This document shows positions 19,632 to 30,441 of a DNA stretch of 64,000 nt, piece by piece. The first letter of the stretch is position 1; each line of letters opens with the position of its first letter. The DNA comes from Symbiodinium natans. Lineage: Eukaryota; Sar; Dinophyceae; Suessiales; Symbiodiniaceae. The stretch lies in contig CAJNDS010000236.1 in assembly GCA_905221605.1 (NCBI GenBank), forward strand, positions 829,501 to 893,500, given 5' to 3'. The position numbers and the translations under genes are program-made. The notes beneath the pieces were generated by a model. It searched no databases. It was given only the letters and a program-made list of their open reading frames with translations, and was not told the origin of the DNA.

Positions 19632-20429
19632 GCTTCACTCTGCGAGTGGAGAGGGGAATGCAGCAGGTTGACCTTTTGCTCGCTTCGCATTTTCGTGCAC
19701 ATAGTTTTACTGGGACTGGCGTTGTAACATATTTGCAGGGGATGTGCCAGCAACTTTGCAAGCCGAGGCCAGAGCCCAAGCCTCCCCCCCTCTTAACCAG
19801 GTCTTGGTGGTGGAGTTTTGACTTAGGGTGCAGGGTTCAGGCTTTAGGGTTTAGGGTTTAAGGGTTAGGTTTTAAGGCTTTAGGGTTTAGACTTTCAAGT
19901 TAATAGTTTAGGCAGGGCTTAGAAACGGTTTAGGGTTTAGCCTAAACCCTAAACCCTAAACTTTAAACCCTAAACCGCCGAAACCCTAAACCGTTTAGGG
20001 TTTTGGGTTTAGGTTTAGCCTTGAGTCTTTTGGGTTTAGGGTTGCTCAGGGTGTTTCAGAGGCCTTGAGGTCCTCAGGGCGTGGCTGTGCTTGCCGAGTT
20101 CCCAGCCGCTTATGTCACACGTCGATGTGATATGTTTGCGAGCTTTGTACAGAAACCTGTCGTATCTTTTAATCTTACCATGCCAGACCATACGATGTTG
20201 TATGGGACCATACCATACCATACCATACCATACCGTGGTACTTAGCCATGTGGCCCGAAAGTGGCCTGCCGGGCGAAACATGCCCTCAACACAATCTCGA
20301 AGCCCCACTCAGCTTCAGCAAAAATCTATTCACTGATGCTGCTGATCGGATCGCTGAGGCACGCCAGGGCTGGGGTTTGGGCAGGGGTTTGGTCTTAGAC
20401 TTAGCCTTAGGTTTATGGGCGACGGGTTA
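19632..20429. other. 3' flank of gene B with degenerate TTTAGGG/CCCTAAA repeats
   Basis: A TTTAGGG cluster at about 19835-19945 meets CCCTAAA units at 19945-19990 and turns back to TTTAGGG by 20045. A five-base CCATA repeat lies near 20208-20233. No gene was seen. Confidence 0.5.
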
Positions 20430-20560
20430 AGGGCCCGCGGATTGGTTGTGAACCAGGCCCAGGGGTAAGAGTCAACTTGGCCCAAAATAGGAGTTAACCA
20501 GGCCCAGGATTTAGGGTTAACTCGCCAACAATAGGAGTTAACCAGGCTTGGCAATGGTAG
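20430..20560. repeat. GTTAACC cluster, right copy (inverted)
   Basis: Units such as TAGGAGTTAACCAGGCCCAG repeat about four times. Read on the minus strand they give GGCCTGGTTAACTCCTA, the same core as the 9.7-kb cluster, so the two clusters face each other across 9.7-20.5 kb. Confidence 0.6.
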
Positions 20561-21087
20561 CCAACTTGGTACCCCAAATCCGATAAAGAGAACGTGTTAG
20601 AAGGGATCCCCAACCAATAATCAGAACGAGCTTGTTTGACCACATCTTGTAGCTCCAGTGAAACAGCGTCTCTGAATCTGTCGATGTGACAGAAGCGGGT
20701 GGTGGACATGGCTTCAAGGATCTCATTCAGCTTCGGAATGCTGTAGAACCTTTGTGGCAGGCATGCCTTTCCCAACCAAGGTCTTGGATGGCCCTGCTCT
20801 CTGCCAGAGTGTAGCTTGCGCAAAAGATATTCGAAGTCTTCGATGCACAGCCCAATGCCACGCCAAGTCCTGTGACGGCTTATTTGTGGCAGGAAACGAC
20901 CATTGCAAGAGCCCGAACGTTTCTTCATTCCACCCACGCCAGAACAGCCACCCTGTCTTGCGCCGTTTATAACTTTCCCGTGGGAACACTTCTTGCACAG
21001 ACCTCGTCGTGACAGATTGTAAACGCCAGCGCGACGTACACCCTGGAGTCCACAGCTCTTGCATGTTGTCCATTGCGCATACGGCAT
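20494..21087 (-). CDS. CxxC/CxxC protein ORF at the right edge of the insertion
   Basis: A 197-codon minus-strand frame starting MPYAQWTTCKSCGLQGVR, with a second pair GLCKKCSHG about 22 residues later: a zinc-ribbon-like C-x2-C/C-x2-C arrangement reminiscent of gene B's first exon. Then come basic and Gly-rich stretches, GLCIEDFEYLLRKLHSG, LPQRFYSIPKLNEILEAM and RFRDAVSLELQDVVKQARSD. Its stop lies inside the GTTAACC cluster, so the last ~20 codons may be fortuitous. Family unknown. Together with the 9069 ORF it gives the insertion one minus-strand ORF near each edge. Confidence 0.45.
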   Translation of the reverse strand: MPYAQWTTCKSCGLQGVRRAGVYNLSRRGLCKKCSHGKVINGARQGGCSGVGGMKKRSGSCNGRFLPQISRHRTWRGIGLCIEDFEYLLRKLHSGREQGHPRPWLGKACLPQRFYSIPKLNEILEAMSTTRFCHIDRFRDAVSLELQDVVKQARSDYWLGIPSNTFSLSDLGYQVGYHCQAWLTPIVGELTLNPGPG

Positions 21088-21404
21088 TGTTTCTTAACGC
21101 CCAGAAAGAGAAGTCACAGTAGTGAGAACAGCTACAATACAGGCAGTGCAAAGCGAGGGTATGGCTGGGGTGTTGTATTGTGAGGCGACGTCTTAAAAAA
21201 GGGGCCGTTGTGTTACATGCAACATCCGAAGACCATCAAGACTGCGACTCACGCCTTGTGCTGAAACTTTCGGCCGTTACGTTTGGGCTCTGCGAGACTG
21301 AGCCAAGAGAAACTGTAGCGACTGTGTACATCCTCAACAAGCCTTAAAACCTACCGTAGCTCTTTCCCACAAGGATCCCTGCCCCTCTTTGCAACAAATG
21401 CTGC
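21088..21404. other. no gene seen
   Basis: Mixed-composition sequence upstream of the minus-strand ORF; probably its 5' flank. No repeats or motifs recognised. Confidence 0.3.
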
Positions 21405-21921
21405 TTCAGGCAGCAAAGCTTTGTGCTTTGTCTCTTTGGAGGGGAACTTAGACACAAAGTCCTAGGGACCAGGGCCTGCAGTTTGTTTCTAGAACTGAGA
21501 CCAGAAATCTTAGGGGCCAGGGCTTGCGATTTGTCTCTTTGGAGGAGAACTGAGACCAAACATCTTAGGGACCAGGGCTTGCGTCTCTTTGAGAAGAGGG
21601 ACCAAAACTCTTGGGGACCAGGGCTTGCGATTTGACTTTTTGGAGCAAATATTGACCCCAAAATCTTAGAGACCAGGGCTTATGATTTGACTCTTTGGAA
21701 ATTTGAACCCAACATCTTAGGGACCAGGGCTTGCGATTTGACTCTTTGGAGCAAATATTGAACCCAAAATCTTAGGGACCAGGGCTTGCGATTTATCTCT
21801 TTGGTCAATCGAAAAATCTTAGGGCTAGGGCTTGCGATTTGACCCTTTGGATTAAAAGTTGAACCCACTATCTCAGACCCTTTGGAGGAAAAACCCAACA
21901 CTTTAGGGTCCAGGGCTTGCG
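21405..21921. repeat. Sat B, diverged minor array
   Basis: About nine degenerate copies of the unit GACCAGGGCTTGCGATTTGR followed by CTCTTTGGAG and ATCTTAGG. It is the same family as the main array at 25.5-27.2 kb, but with more decay. It ends directly at the point where Sat A resumes. Confidence 0.85.
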
Positions 21922-23420
21922 AAGCAAGCTAGATAACAACAAGAAAAAGAAAGAGGAAGCCACGAGCAGAATGTACAAGAAACACACAAGGAAGGAATAA
22001 CAAATGATAAAGATAAGCGCCCTTTCTCAGTCTCACTGCATTCATCCTCCATGCGGTTCTCTTGTTACAGAATGAAGATTTAAGAACACAAACCAATCTC
22101 ACCACATTCATCCTCCCTCTTCTCTCTGCTCTCTCCCTTCTAGCTGTTGTCTCGTCCTGTTTTTCTTATGGAGGAGAGAATGCATAACATTAGATGAGCG
22201 ACGCGCATGGACGGGAAGAGAGAGAAGCAAGTACTTGTTTGTTGCAGACGGTAGCCCTACTCTCCCCTAGGGCAGGGATGAGTTCCCCTGTTCCCGTCCT
22301 TTTGCCTTCTTTAATCTCTCCCCTGCGTTCCAACTTTTCCGTTCCTTCGTTTAAGGAGAAAGAAGGGGGTATATACAAGGACGAAGACGGTTCCCTGTGC
22401 CCCTGTCCAGCATGAGCTTTTGATCTTCCCATTCAGCGAGAAAGGAACAGACGATAAGAGGAAAACAACAAACCTTTGACTAACCTGCGGTTCTTTCAGG
22501 AGAAAAAGGAGTCGGATAACAGGAGAAGAACAAGGAAGAGGTAAACGTGCAAATATGTCACTCTTCTATTTACACACTCTCCTCATCTCTCCACTCTTCC
22601 CTTTCTTGCCTGTTGGAGAAGAAATGAGGAAGAAAATAAACCAAAAACTAATGGGGAGACGCCCTGATTCATTCTCACCGCCTTCATCCATCCTCTCCTC
22701 TGCTCTCTTATCTTGCTCTCTTATCTCTCTTCTCGGGCTCTGTTCTTGCCGGAAAGCAAGATGAATGTCCAAGAACCCAAGATCATCTCGTTACCTTCGT
22801 CCTCGCTCTCATCTCTTCTCGCTTTTTCTCTGCTCTTTGCTTTTCTTATGGAGGAGAGAATTGCAAACAGTCTCGCGGAGTCGGATTTGGGGCTGCACGC
22901 GTGCGCGTGAGGGTCTCCCCCCACAAACACCTCAACGAAAGAAAGAACGAAAGAAAGAACGAAAGAAAGAACGAAAGAAAGAACGAAAGAAAGAACGAAA
23001 GAAAGAACGAAAGAAAGAACGAAAGAAAGAAGAAAGACAAAAAAAGAAAGAAGGAAAGCACAAAGAAAAAACAAACAAGGAAAGCAGGCAGCTGCTCGTT
23101 GCAAAGGGGGTCTCGGCTCCCCCTAGTGCAGGCCTGAGTTCCCTTGTTCCCTCCATTTTGTCACATGGACGAGAAGGGAGAGAAGCAGGCAGTTGTGTTG
23201 CAAAAAGTGGCCCCTCCCAGGGCTGAGTTCCCGTGTTCCCTCCAGTTTGTCTGCAATCCACCCCCCCTGAGTTCCAACAGTTCTGTTCAGATAGGACAAA
23301 ACGGCTCCCCTGTTCATTTGTGCGTGTTCTTTCAACAGACTCATTCAGCGAGAAGGAACAGACAACAAGAGGAATACACCAAGGAATGAACAAAAGTGTT
23401 TTTTCGTTTTTCTTATCGAG
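21922..23420. repeat. Sat A, resumed copy
   Basis: The sequence restarts with AAGCAAGCTAGATAACAAC, the phase at which the left block stopped at 8982. It is colinear with 7.34-8.5 kb for more than 900 bases at an offset of about 14.6 kb. It contains the landmark GAATGCATAACATTAGATGA at 22178 and GATGAATGTCC at 22760. Frames within it are not genes. Confidence 0.8.
22934..23035. repeat. 12-bp GAACGAAAGAAA microsatellite
   Basis: About eight tandem copies of GAACGAAAGAAA. It is an expansion of the short GAAAGAAAG seen at the matching place of the 8.3-kb Sat A copy. Confidence 0.9.
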
Positions 23421-23667
23421 GAGAGAAAGGGGTCGGAGAACAGGAGAAGGACAAAGAACAACTCAATTGTCGTAACTCTCCTCTCATCCCTTTCTTGCCT
23501 TTGGGAAGAAGAAAGAAAGAAGGAAAGAATAAACAACAAATTCTGAGAGGCGCCACTATTCAACCTCACTACCTTCATCCACCCTCGCCTCTCTTCTTCC
23601 TCTTCTTTGAATGTTTGTGTAAGGACACAAATCCATCTCACTACAAGTTCCTCCCGCTTCTCGGCGC

Positions 23668-23698
<31 letters not shown>

Positions 23699-23754
23699 CG
23701 CTCTTGTCTCTTCTTCTTGTTCTTCCTGGGGGCGGCCTTGGGCAAGGGGGGGCT

Positions 23755-24725
23755 GGAATTTAAGTCGCCCTTAAGTTTTTGGAAAACTGAGCTCCCAAAA
23801 TGACAAATCGCAGGCAGTGTCCCCCTTAAGTGTTTGGAAAATGGAGCCCCCAAAATGACAAATCGCAAGCAGTGCCCCCTTAAGTTTTGGAAAACAGAAC
23901 TTCCAAAATGACAAATCGCAAGCAGTGTCCCCCTTAAGTGTTCGGAAAACTGAGCTCCCAAAATGACAAATCGCAAGCAGTGTCCCCCTTCAGTTTTTGG
24001 AAACGGAGCTCCCACAAATCGCAAGCTGTGTCCCCCCTCATTTTTTTTGGTAAGCTGAGCTCCCAAAATGACAAGTCGCAAGCAGTGTCCCCCTGAAGTT
24101 TTGGAAAACAGAGCTTCCAAAATGACAAATCGCAAGCAGTGTCCCCCTTAAGTGTTTGGACAACTGAGCTCCCAAAATGATGAATCGCAAGCAGTGACCC
24201 CTTAAGTTTTGGAAAACAGAACTTCCAAAATGACAAATCGCAAGCAGTGTCCCCCTTAAGTGTTCGGAAAACTGAGCTCCCAAAATGACAAATCGCAAGC
24301 AGTGTCCCCCTTCAGTTTTTGGAAACGGAGCTCCCACAAATCGCAAGCTGTGTCCCCCCTCATTTTTTTTTGGTAAGCTGAGCTCCCAAAATGACAAGTC
24401 GCAAGCAGTGCCCCCCTGAAGTTTTGGAAAACAGAGCTTCCAAAATGACAAATCGCAAGCAGTGTCCCCCTTAAGTGTTTGGACAACTGAGCTCCCAAAA
24501 TGATGAATCGCAAGCAGTGCCCCCCCTAAAGCTTTTGGAAACCTGAGCGCCCAAAATGACAATTCGCAAGCAGTGTGCCCCTTAAGCTTTTGGAAAACGG
24601 AGCTCCCAAAATGTCAAATCGCAAGCAGTGTCACCCGAAAGTTTTTGAAAACGGAGCTCCCAAAATGACAAATCGCAAGCAGTGTCCCCCTTGCTGTAAG
24701 TTTTTGGAACACTGAGCTCCCACAT
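23755..24725. repeat. Sat C: ~58-bp tandem repeat
   Basis: About 16 copies containing CAAATCGCAAGCAGTGTCCC, then TTAAGTTTTGGAAAAC and GAGCTCCCAAAATGA. A block at 23.88-24.18 kb is repeated nearly intact at 24.20-24.50 kb, a higher-order duplication. Long minus-strand frames over it exist only because the unit lacks stops. Confidence 0.9.
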
Positions 24726-25499
24726 AAATACTCAAGGTTAGATAGTTTAGATAGTTTAGGTGGTTTCGGGCCTTTCTACCCTGTCCCCCTGGCCCCCCCC
24801 TGGCCCGCCTGGCGCCCCTCGGGTTTTGCCCATGGCAAAGAGAAGATGGTACTCGTCTTCGTCTTTCCTCTCTTTCTAAGGAATAGAAGAGACCGGAAGC
24901 AAGGAGAGGGACGGACCAAACAAGGCGCAAAGAAGGTGCATCTCTCCCCTGTCCCTTTTGAATGAGAAAGAACCATTCTTGCTCTTCACAGATAGGTGTC
25001 CTCCCACCTCTTCAGAAAATCTCCTTTCCCTTATTTTGCTTGTTGAAGCGAAAAAGAACAAGAACAGATAGAAAGAGAGGAAAGGGAAAGAATAAGTAAA
25101 GAATAAGTAAAGAGAGGAGCTCTTCACCCCTCTCTAGCAAATATGTGCTTTTCCTTCGCTTTTTCTCCCTTGAAGATGCAGAAAACGATTGAAAAAAGGA
25201 CACCCGTTCCATCGCCCCTATGTATAGAGTGAGATACCATGAGCATCAGCTGGGTTTGCTGCCAATCCAAAACGGTGTCTCTTTAATCGCTTTCTGTGTC
25301 TTCAAACGAGCAAAAGGGATACCCCTAAGTGCTTTCTTTTGGGATGTTTTTTTTTGGCTTGAAAACACAGAAAACGTAAAAAGGACGCCTGCTTCCATCG
25401 CGCATAGAGTGAGATAGAGAGGCTGAGAATGGGTAGGGACAGGAAAGAGAGAAAGCTAAAGAAAAAACGAAAGAAAGAAAGATAGCGACAGAGATAGGG
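24726..25499. other. unassigned spacer between satellites
   Basis: It starts with a short GATAGTTTAGATAGTTTAGG motif, a scout copy of the palindromic 9-mer array. The rest resembles Sat A in its pyrimidine/purine style but has no clear landmark. No gene was seen. Confidence 0.35.
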
Positions 25500-27245
25500 T
25501 TGCGATTTGGCTCTTTGGAGGAAAAATTGAACCCAAAATCTTAGAAACCAGGGCTTGCGATTTGGCTCTTTGGAGGAAAACTTGAACCCAAAATCTTAGG
25601 GACCAGGCTTGCGATTTGGCTCTTTAGGGACCAGGGCTTGCGATTTGGCTCTTTGGAGGAAAACTTGAACCCAAAATCTTAGGGACCAGGGCTTGCGATT
25701 TGGCTCTTTGGAGGAAAACTTGAACCCAAAATCTTAGGGACCAGGGCTTGCGATTTGGCTCTTTGGAGGAAAACTTGAACCCAAAATCTTAGGGACCAGG
25801 GCTTGCGATTTGGCTCTTTGGAGGCAAACTTGAACCCAACATCTTAGGGACCAGGGCTTGCGATTTGGCTCTTTGGAGGAAAACTCGAACCCAAAATCTT
25901 AGGGACCAGGGCTTGCGATTTGGCTCTTTGGAGAAAAAATTGAACCCAAAATCTTAGGGACCAGGGCTTGCGATTTGGCTCTTTGGAGGCAAAACTTGAA
26001 CCCAAAACCTTAGGGGCCAGGGCTTGCGATTTGGCTCTTTGGAGGAAAACTTGAACCCAAAATCTTAGGGACCAGGGCTTGCGATTTGGCTCTTTGGAGG
26101 AAAACTTGGACCGAAAATTTTAGGGACCAGGGCTTGCGATTTGGCTCTTTGGAGGAAAACTTGAACCCAAAATCTTAGGGACCAGGGCTTGCGATTTGGC
26201 TCTTTGGAGGAAAATTTGAACCCAAAATCTTAGGGACCAGGGCTTGCGATTTGGCTCTTTGGAGGAAAACTTGAACCCAAAATCTTAGGGACCAGGGCTT
26301 GCGATTTGGCTCTTTGGACCCAAAATCTTAGGGACCAGTGCTTGCGATTTGGCTTTTTGGAGGCAAACTTGAACCCAAAATCTTCGGGACCAGGGCTTGC
26401 GATTTGGCTCTTTGGAGGAAAACTCGAACCCAAAATCTTAGGGACCAGGGCTTGCGATTTGGCTCTTTGGAGAAAAAATTGAACCCAAAATCTTAGGGAC
26501 CAGGGCTTGCGATTTGGCTCTTTGGAGGAAAACTTGAACCCAAAATCTTAGGGGCCAGGGCTTGCGATTTGGCTCTTTGGAGGAAATCTTGAACCCAAAA
26601 TCTTAGGGACCAGGGCTTGCGATTTGGCTTTTTGGAGGAAAACTTGAACCCAAAATCTTAGGGACCAGGGCTTGCGATTTGGCTCTTTGGAGGAAAACTT
26701 GAACCCAAAACCTTAGGGACCAGGGCTTGCGATTTGGCTCTTTGGAGGAAAACTTGAACCCAAAATCTTAGGGACCAGGGCTTGCGATTTGGCTCTTTGG
26801 AGGAAAACTTGCAAAATCTTAGGGACCAGGGCTTGCGATTTGGCTCTTTGGAGGAAACTTGAACCCAAAATCTTAGGGACCAGGGCTTGCGATTTGGCTC
26901 TTTGGAGAAAAAATTGAACCCAAAATCTTAGGGACCAGGGCTTGCGATTTGGCTCTTTGGAGGAAAACTTGAACCCAAAATCTTAGGGACCAGGGCTTGC
27001 GATTTGGCTCTTTGGAGGAAAACTTGAACCCAAAATCTTAGGGACCAGGGCTTGCGATTTGGCTCTTTGGAGGAAAACTTGAACCCAAAATCTTAGGGAC
27101 CAGGCTTGCGATTTGGCTGTTTGGAGGAAAACTTGAAAACTTGAGCCAAAATCTTAGGGACCAGGGCTTGCGATTTGGCTCTTTGGAGGAAAACTTGAAC
27201 CCAAAATCTTAGGGACCAGGCCTTGCGATTTAGCGCTTTGGGTGA
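25500..27245. repeat. Sat B: main array, ~57-bp tandem repeat
   Basis: About 30 well-conserved copies of GGGACCAGGGCTTGCGATTT, then GGCTCTTTGGAGGAAAACTT and GAACCCAAAATCTTA. A few copies are truncated (near 25620 and 26310). Conservation is much higher than in the minor array at 21.4 kb, so the expansion is recent. Confidence 0.95.
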
Positions 27246-27267
27246 AAACGTGAACTCAGAATCCCCC

Positions 27268-27490
27268 CCCACTTTCGGCTTTAAATTATTTAAATTATTT
27301 AAATTATTTAAATTGTTTAAATTATTTGAGTGATTTAAATTATTCAAATTATTTAAACTATTTAGATTATGTAAATTAGGAAAATTGTGTAAATTATTTG
27401 AATTATTGAATTCCCGGCCGAATATAATAATTTAAATAATATAAATCCGAAACCTGCCCGTCACATTCAAATTATGTAAATAATTTAAGT
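27268..27490. repeat. AT-rich 9-mer array (TTTAAATTA)n
   Basis: A 9-base period of the form TTTAAATTA, decaying into irregular AT-rich sequence. Some units read AAACTATTT, intermediate to the next 9-mer family. Confidence 0.85.
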
Positions 27491-27507
27491 CCGAAAAGGC
27501 GGGGGAG

Positions 27508-27690
27508 CCCGGGCCTCCCCCCAATACTAAATTACGAGCCCGGCCTCCCCCCAATACTAAATGACGAGCCCGCACCTCCCCCCAATACTAAATTACGAGC
27601 CCGCGCCTCCCCCCAATACTAAATTACGAGCCCGGGCCTCCCGCAATACTAAATTACGAGCCCGCGCCTCCCCCCAATACTATCTAACCT
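27508..27690. repeat. ~32-bp tandem repeat
   Basis: Six copies of GAGCCCGCGCCTCCCCCCAA followed by TACTAAATTAC, alternating very GC-rich and AT-rich halves. Confidence 0.9.
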
Positions 27691-27718
27691 CTGGCTGGGG
27701 GCGACCCAGAGCGAATTA

Positions 27719-30121
27719 AAACTTTCTAAACTATCTAAACTATCTAAACTATCTAACCTCTATTTTGGGAAAAAAGGAGGTTAGATAGTTTAGATGGTTT
27801 AGGGGCTCGTCTCAACTATCTAAACTATCTAAACTGTCTAAACTATCTAACCTCCTTTTTTCCCAAAACCGAGGTTAGATAGTTTAGATAGTTTAGAGGC
27901 TCGTCTAAACTATCTAAACTATCTAAACTATCTAAACTATCTAAACTATCTAACCTCCTTTTCTCCCAAAATGGAGGTTAGATAGTTTAGATAGTTTAGA
28001 TAGTTTTAGATAGTTTAGAAAGTTTCAAACCTCCTGGGGGCCTCCCCGGAAAGGGGTTAGATAGTTTAGATAGTTTAGATAGTTCAGGGGCTTCCTGAAC
28101 TATCTAAACTATCTAAACTATCTAACCTCTTTCCGGGGAGGCCCCAGAGGGAATTGAAACTTTCTAAACTATCTAAACTATCTAAACTATCTAAACTATC
28201 TAACCTCTGTTTCTCCCAAAATCGAGGTTAGATAGTTTAGATAGTTTAGGGGCTCGTCTAAACTATCTAAACTATCTAAACTATCTAAACTATCTAACCT
28301 CCTTTTCTCCAATAATCGAGGTTAGATAGTTTAGATAGTTTACATAGTTTAGAAAGTTTCAAACCTCCTGGGGGGCCTCCCCGGAAAGAGGTTAGATAGT
28401 TTAGATAGTTTAGATAGTTCAGGGGCTTCCTGAACTATCTAAACTATCTAAACTATCTAACCTCTTTCCGGGGAGGCCCCCAGGAGGTTTGAAACTTTGA
28501 AAACTATCTAAACTATCTAACCTCTTTCCGGGGAGGCCCCCAGGAGGTTTGAAACTTTCTAAACTATCTAAACTATCTAACCTCTGTTTCTCCCAAAATC
28601 GAGGTTAGATAGTTTAGATAGTTTAGGGGCTCGTCTAAACTATTTGAACTATCTAAACTATCTAAACTATCTGACCTCCTTTTCTCCCAAAATCGAGGTT
28701 AGATAGTTTAGATAGTTTAGATAGTTTAGATAGTTTAGATAGTTTAGAAAGTTTCAAACCTCCTGGGGGCCTCCCCGGAAAGAGGTTAGATAGTTTAGAT
28801 AGTTTAGATAGTTTAGATAGTTTAGATAGTTTAGATAGTTCAGGGGCTTCCTGAACTATCTAAACTATCTAAACTATCTAACCTCTTTCCGGGAAGGCCC
28901 CCAGGAGGTTTGAAACTTTCTAAACTATCTAAACTATCTAAACTATCTAACCTCCGTTTCTCCCAAAATCGAGGTTAGATAGTTCAGATAGTTTAGGGGC
29001 TCGTCTAAACTATCTAAACTATCTAAACTATCTAACCTCTGTTTCTCCCAAAATCGAGGTTAGATAGTTTAGATAGTTTAGGGGCTCGTCTGAACTATCT
29101 AAACTATCTAAACTATCTAAACTATCTAAACTATCTTTCTCCCAAAATCGAGGTTAGATAGTTTAGATAGTTTAGATAGTTTAGAAAGTTTCAAACCTCC
29201 TGGGGGCCTCCCCGGAAAGAGGTTAGATAGTTTAGATAGTTTAGATAGTTCAGGGGCTTCCTGAACTATCTAAACTATCTAGACTATCTAACCTCTGGCT
29301 GGGGACGACCCAGAGGGAATTGAAACTTTCTAAACTATCTAAACTATCTAAACTATCTAAACTATCTAAACTATCTAAACTATCTAAACTATCTAAACTA
29401 TCTAACCTCTGTTTCTCCCAAAATCGAGGTTAGATAGCTTAGATAGTTTAGGGGCTCGTCTAAACTATTTAAACTATCTAAACTATCTAAACTATCTAAC
29501 CTCCTTTTCTCCCAAAATCGAGGTTAGATAGTTTAGATAGTTTAGGGGCTCGTCTAAACTATCTAAACTATCTAAACTATCTAAACTATCTAAACTATCT
29601 AAACTATCTAAACTATCTAAACTATCTAAACTATCTAAACTATCTAACCTCCTTTTTTCCCAAAATCGAGGTTAGATAGTTTAGATAGTTTAGATAGTTT
29701 AGATAGTTTAGATAGTTTAGAAAGTTTCAAACCTCCTGGGGGCCTCCCCGGAAAGAGGTTAGATAGTTTAGATAGTTTAGATAGTTCAGGGGCTTCCTGA
29801 ACTATCTAAACTATCTAAACTATCTAACCTCTTTCCGGGCAGGCCCCCAGGAGGTTTGAAACTTTCTAAACTATCTAAACTATCTAAACTATCTAACCTC
29901 TGTTTCTCCCAAAATCGAGGTTAGATAGTTTAGATAGTTTAGGGGCTCGTCTAAACTATTTACTATCTAAACTATCTAAACTATCTAACCTCCTTTTCTC
30001 CCAAAATCGAGGTTAGATAGTTTAGATAGTTCAGGGGCTTCCTGAACTATCTAAACTATCTAAACTATCTAAACTATCTAAACTATCTAAACTATCTAAA
30101 CTATTTAAACTATTTAACCTC
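27719..30121. repeat. palindromic 9-mer array (TAAACTATC / GATAGTTTA)
   Basis: Runs of 2-11 copies of TAAACTATC alternate with runs of its complement GATAGTTTA about 20 times over 2.4 kb. Turning points are a few recurring spacers: CTCCTTTTCTCCCAAAATCG, GGGGCTCGTC, GGGGCTTCCTG and a GC-rich hinge CCTGGGGGCCTCCCCGG. Each pair of runs can fold into a hairpin of 20-60 bp. No coding. Confidence 0.95.
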
Positions 30122-30253
30122 CTTCTCCAAGAAATGAAAGTAATCACATAGTACCTAAAGGTCCCTCTTACATATATATATACATATATACACATGTATA
30201 TTCTACTGTTAATCTTAGGAGCAGGAGCTCCTTCAGTAGCAGATCCAGTTCTT

Positions 30254-30441
30254 TGTAGCCCCGTAACCATGATGTATTAAGGGCACCTTTGCTTTGGGTT
30301 GGCTAAGGGGTTACTTTACGAAACCCTAAACCCTAAGCCCTAAGACCTGAACCTTGAACCCTGAACCCTGAACCCTGAACCCTAAACCCTAAACCCTACC
30401 TTGAACCCAAAAAAAAGGGTCGAGGGTACCACTGGGCTACC
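30254..30441. mobile_element. MITE family GGTAGCCCAGT, with CCCTAAA insert
   Basis: Left end TGTAGCCCCGTAACCAT and right end GGGTACCACTGGGCTACC match the family at 63183, 40578 and 52736. After GGTTACTTTACG it is interrupted by about 85 bases of CCCTAAA and CCCTGAA units, then continues into the right half. Confidence 0.6.

Noticed and set aside
23641-24562. Minus-strand frames of 100-174 codons with repeated HFGSS and LRGTLLA motifs
   Set aside because: They read through Sat C, whose unit lacks stops in those frames. Start points and frames change between copies.
25500-27245. CRISPR array or a coding tandem-repeat protein
   Set aside because: The repeats are directly adjacent without unique spacers, unit length is not a stable multiple of three, and context is eukaryotic.
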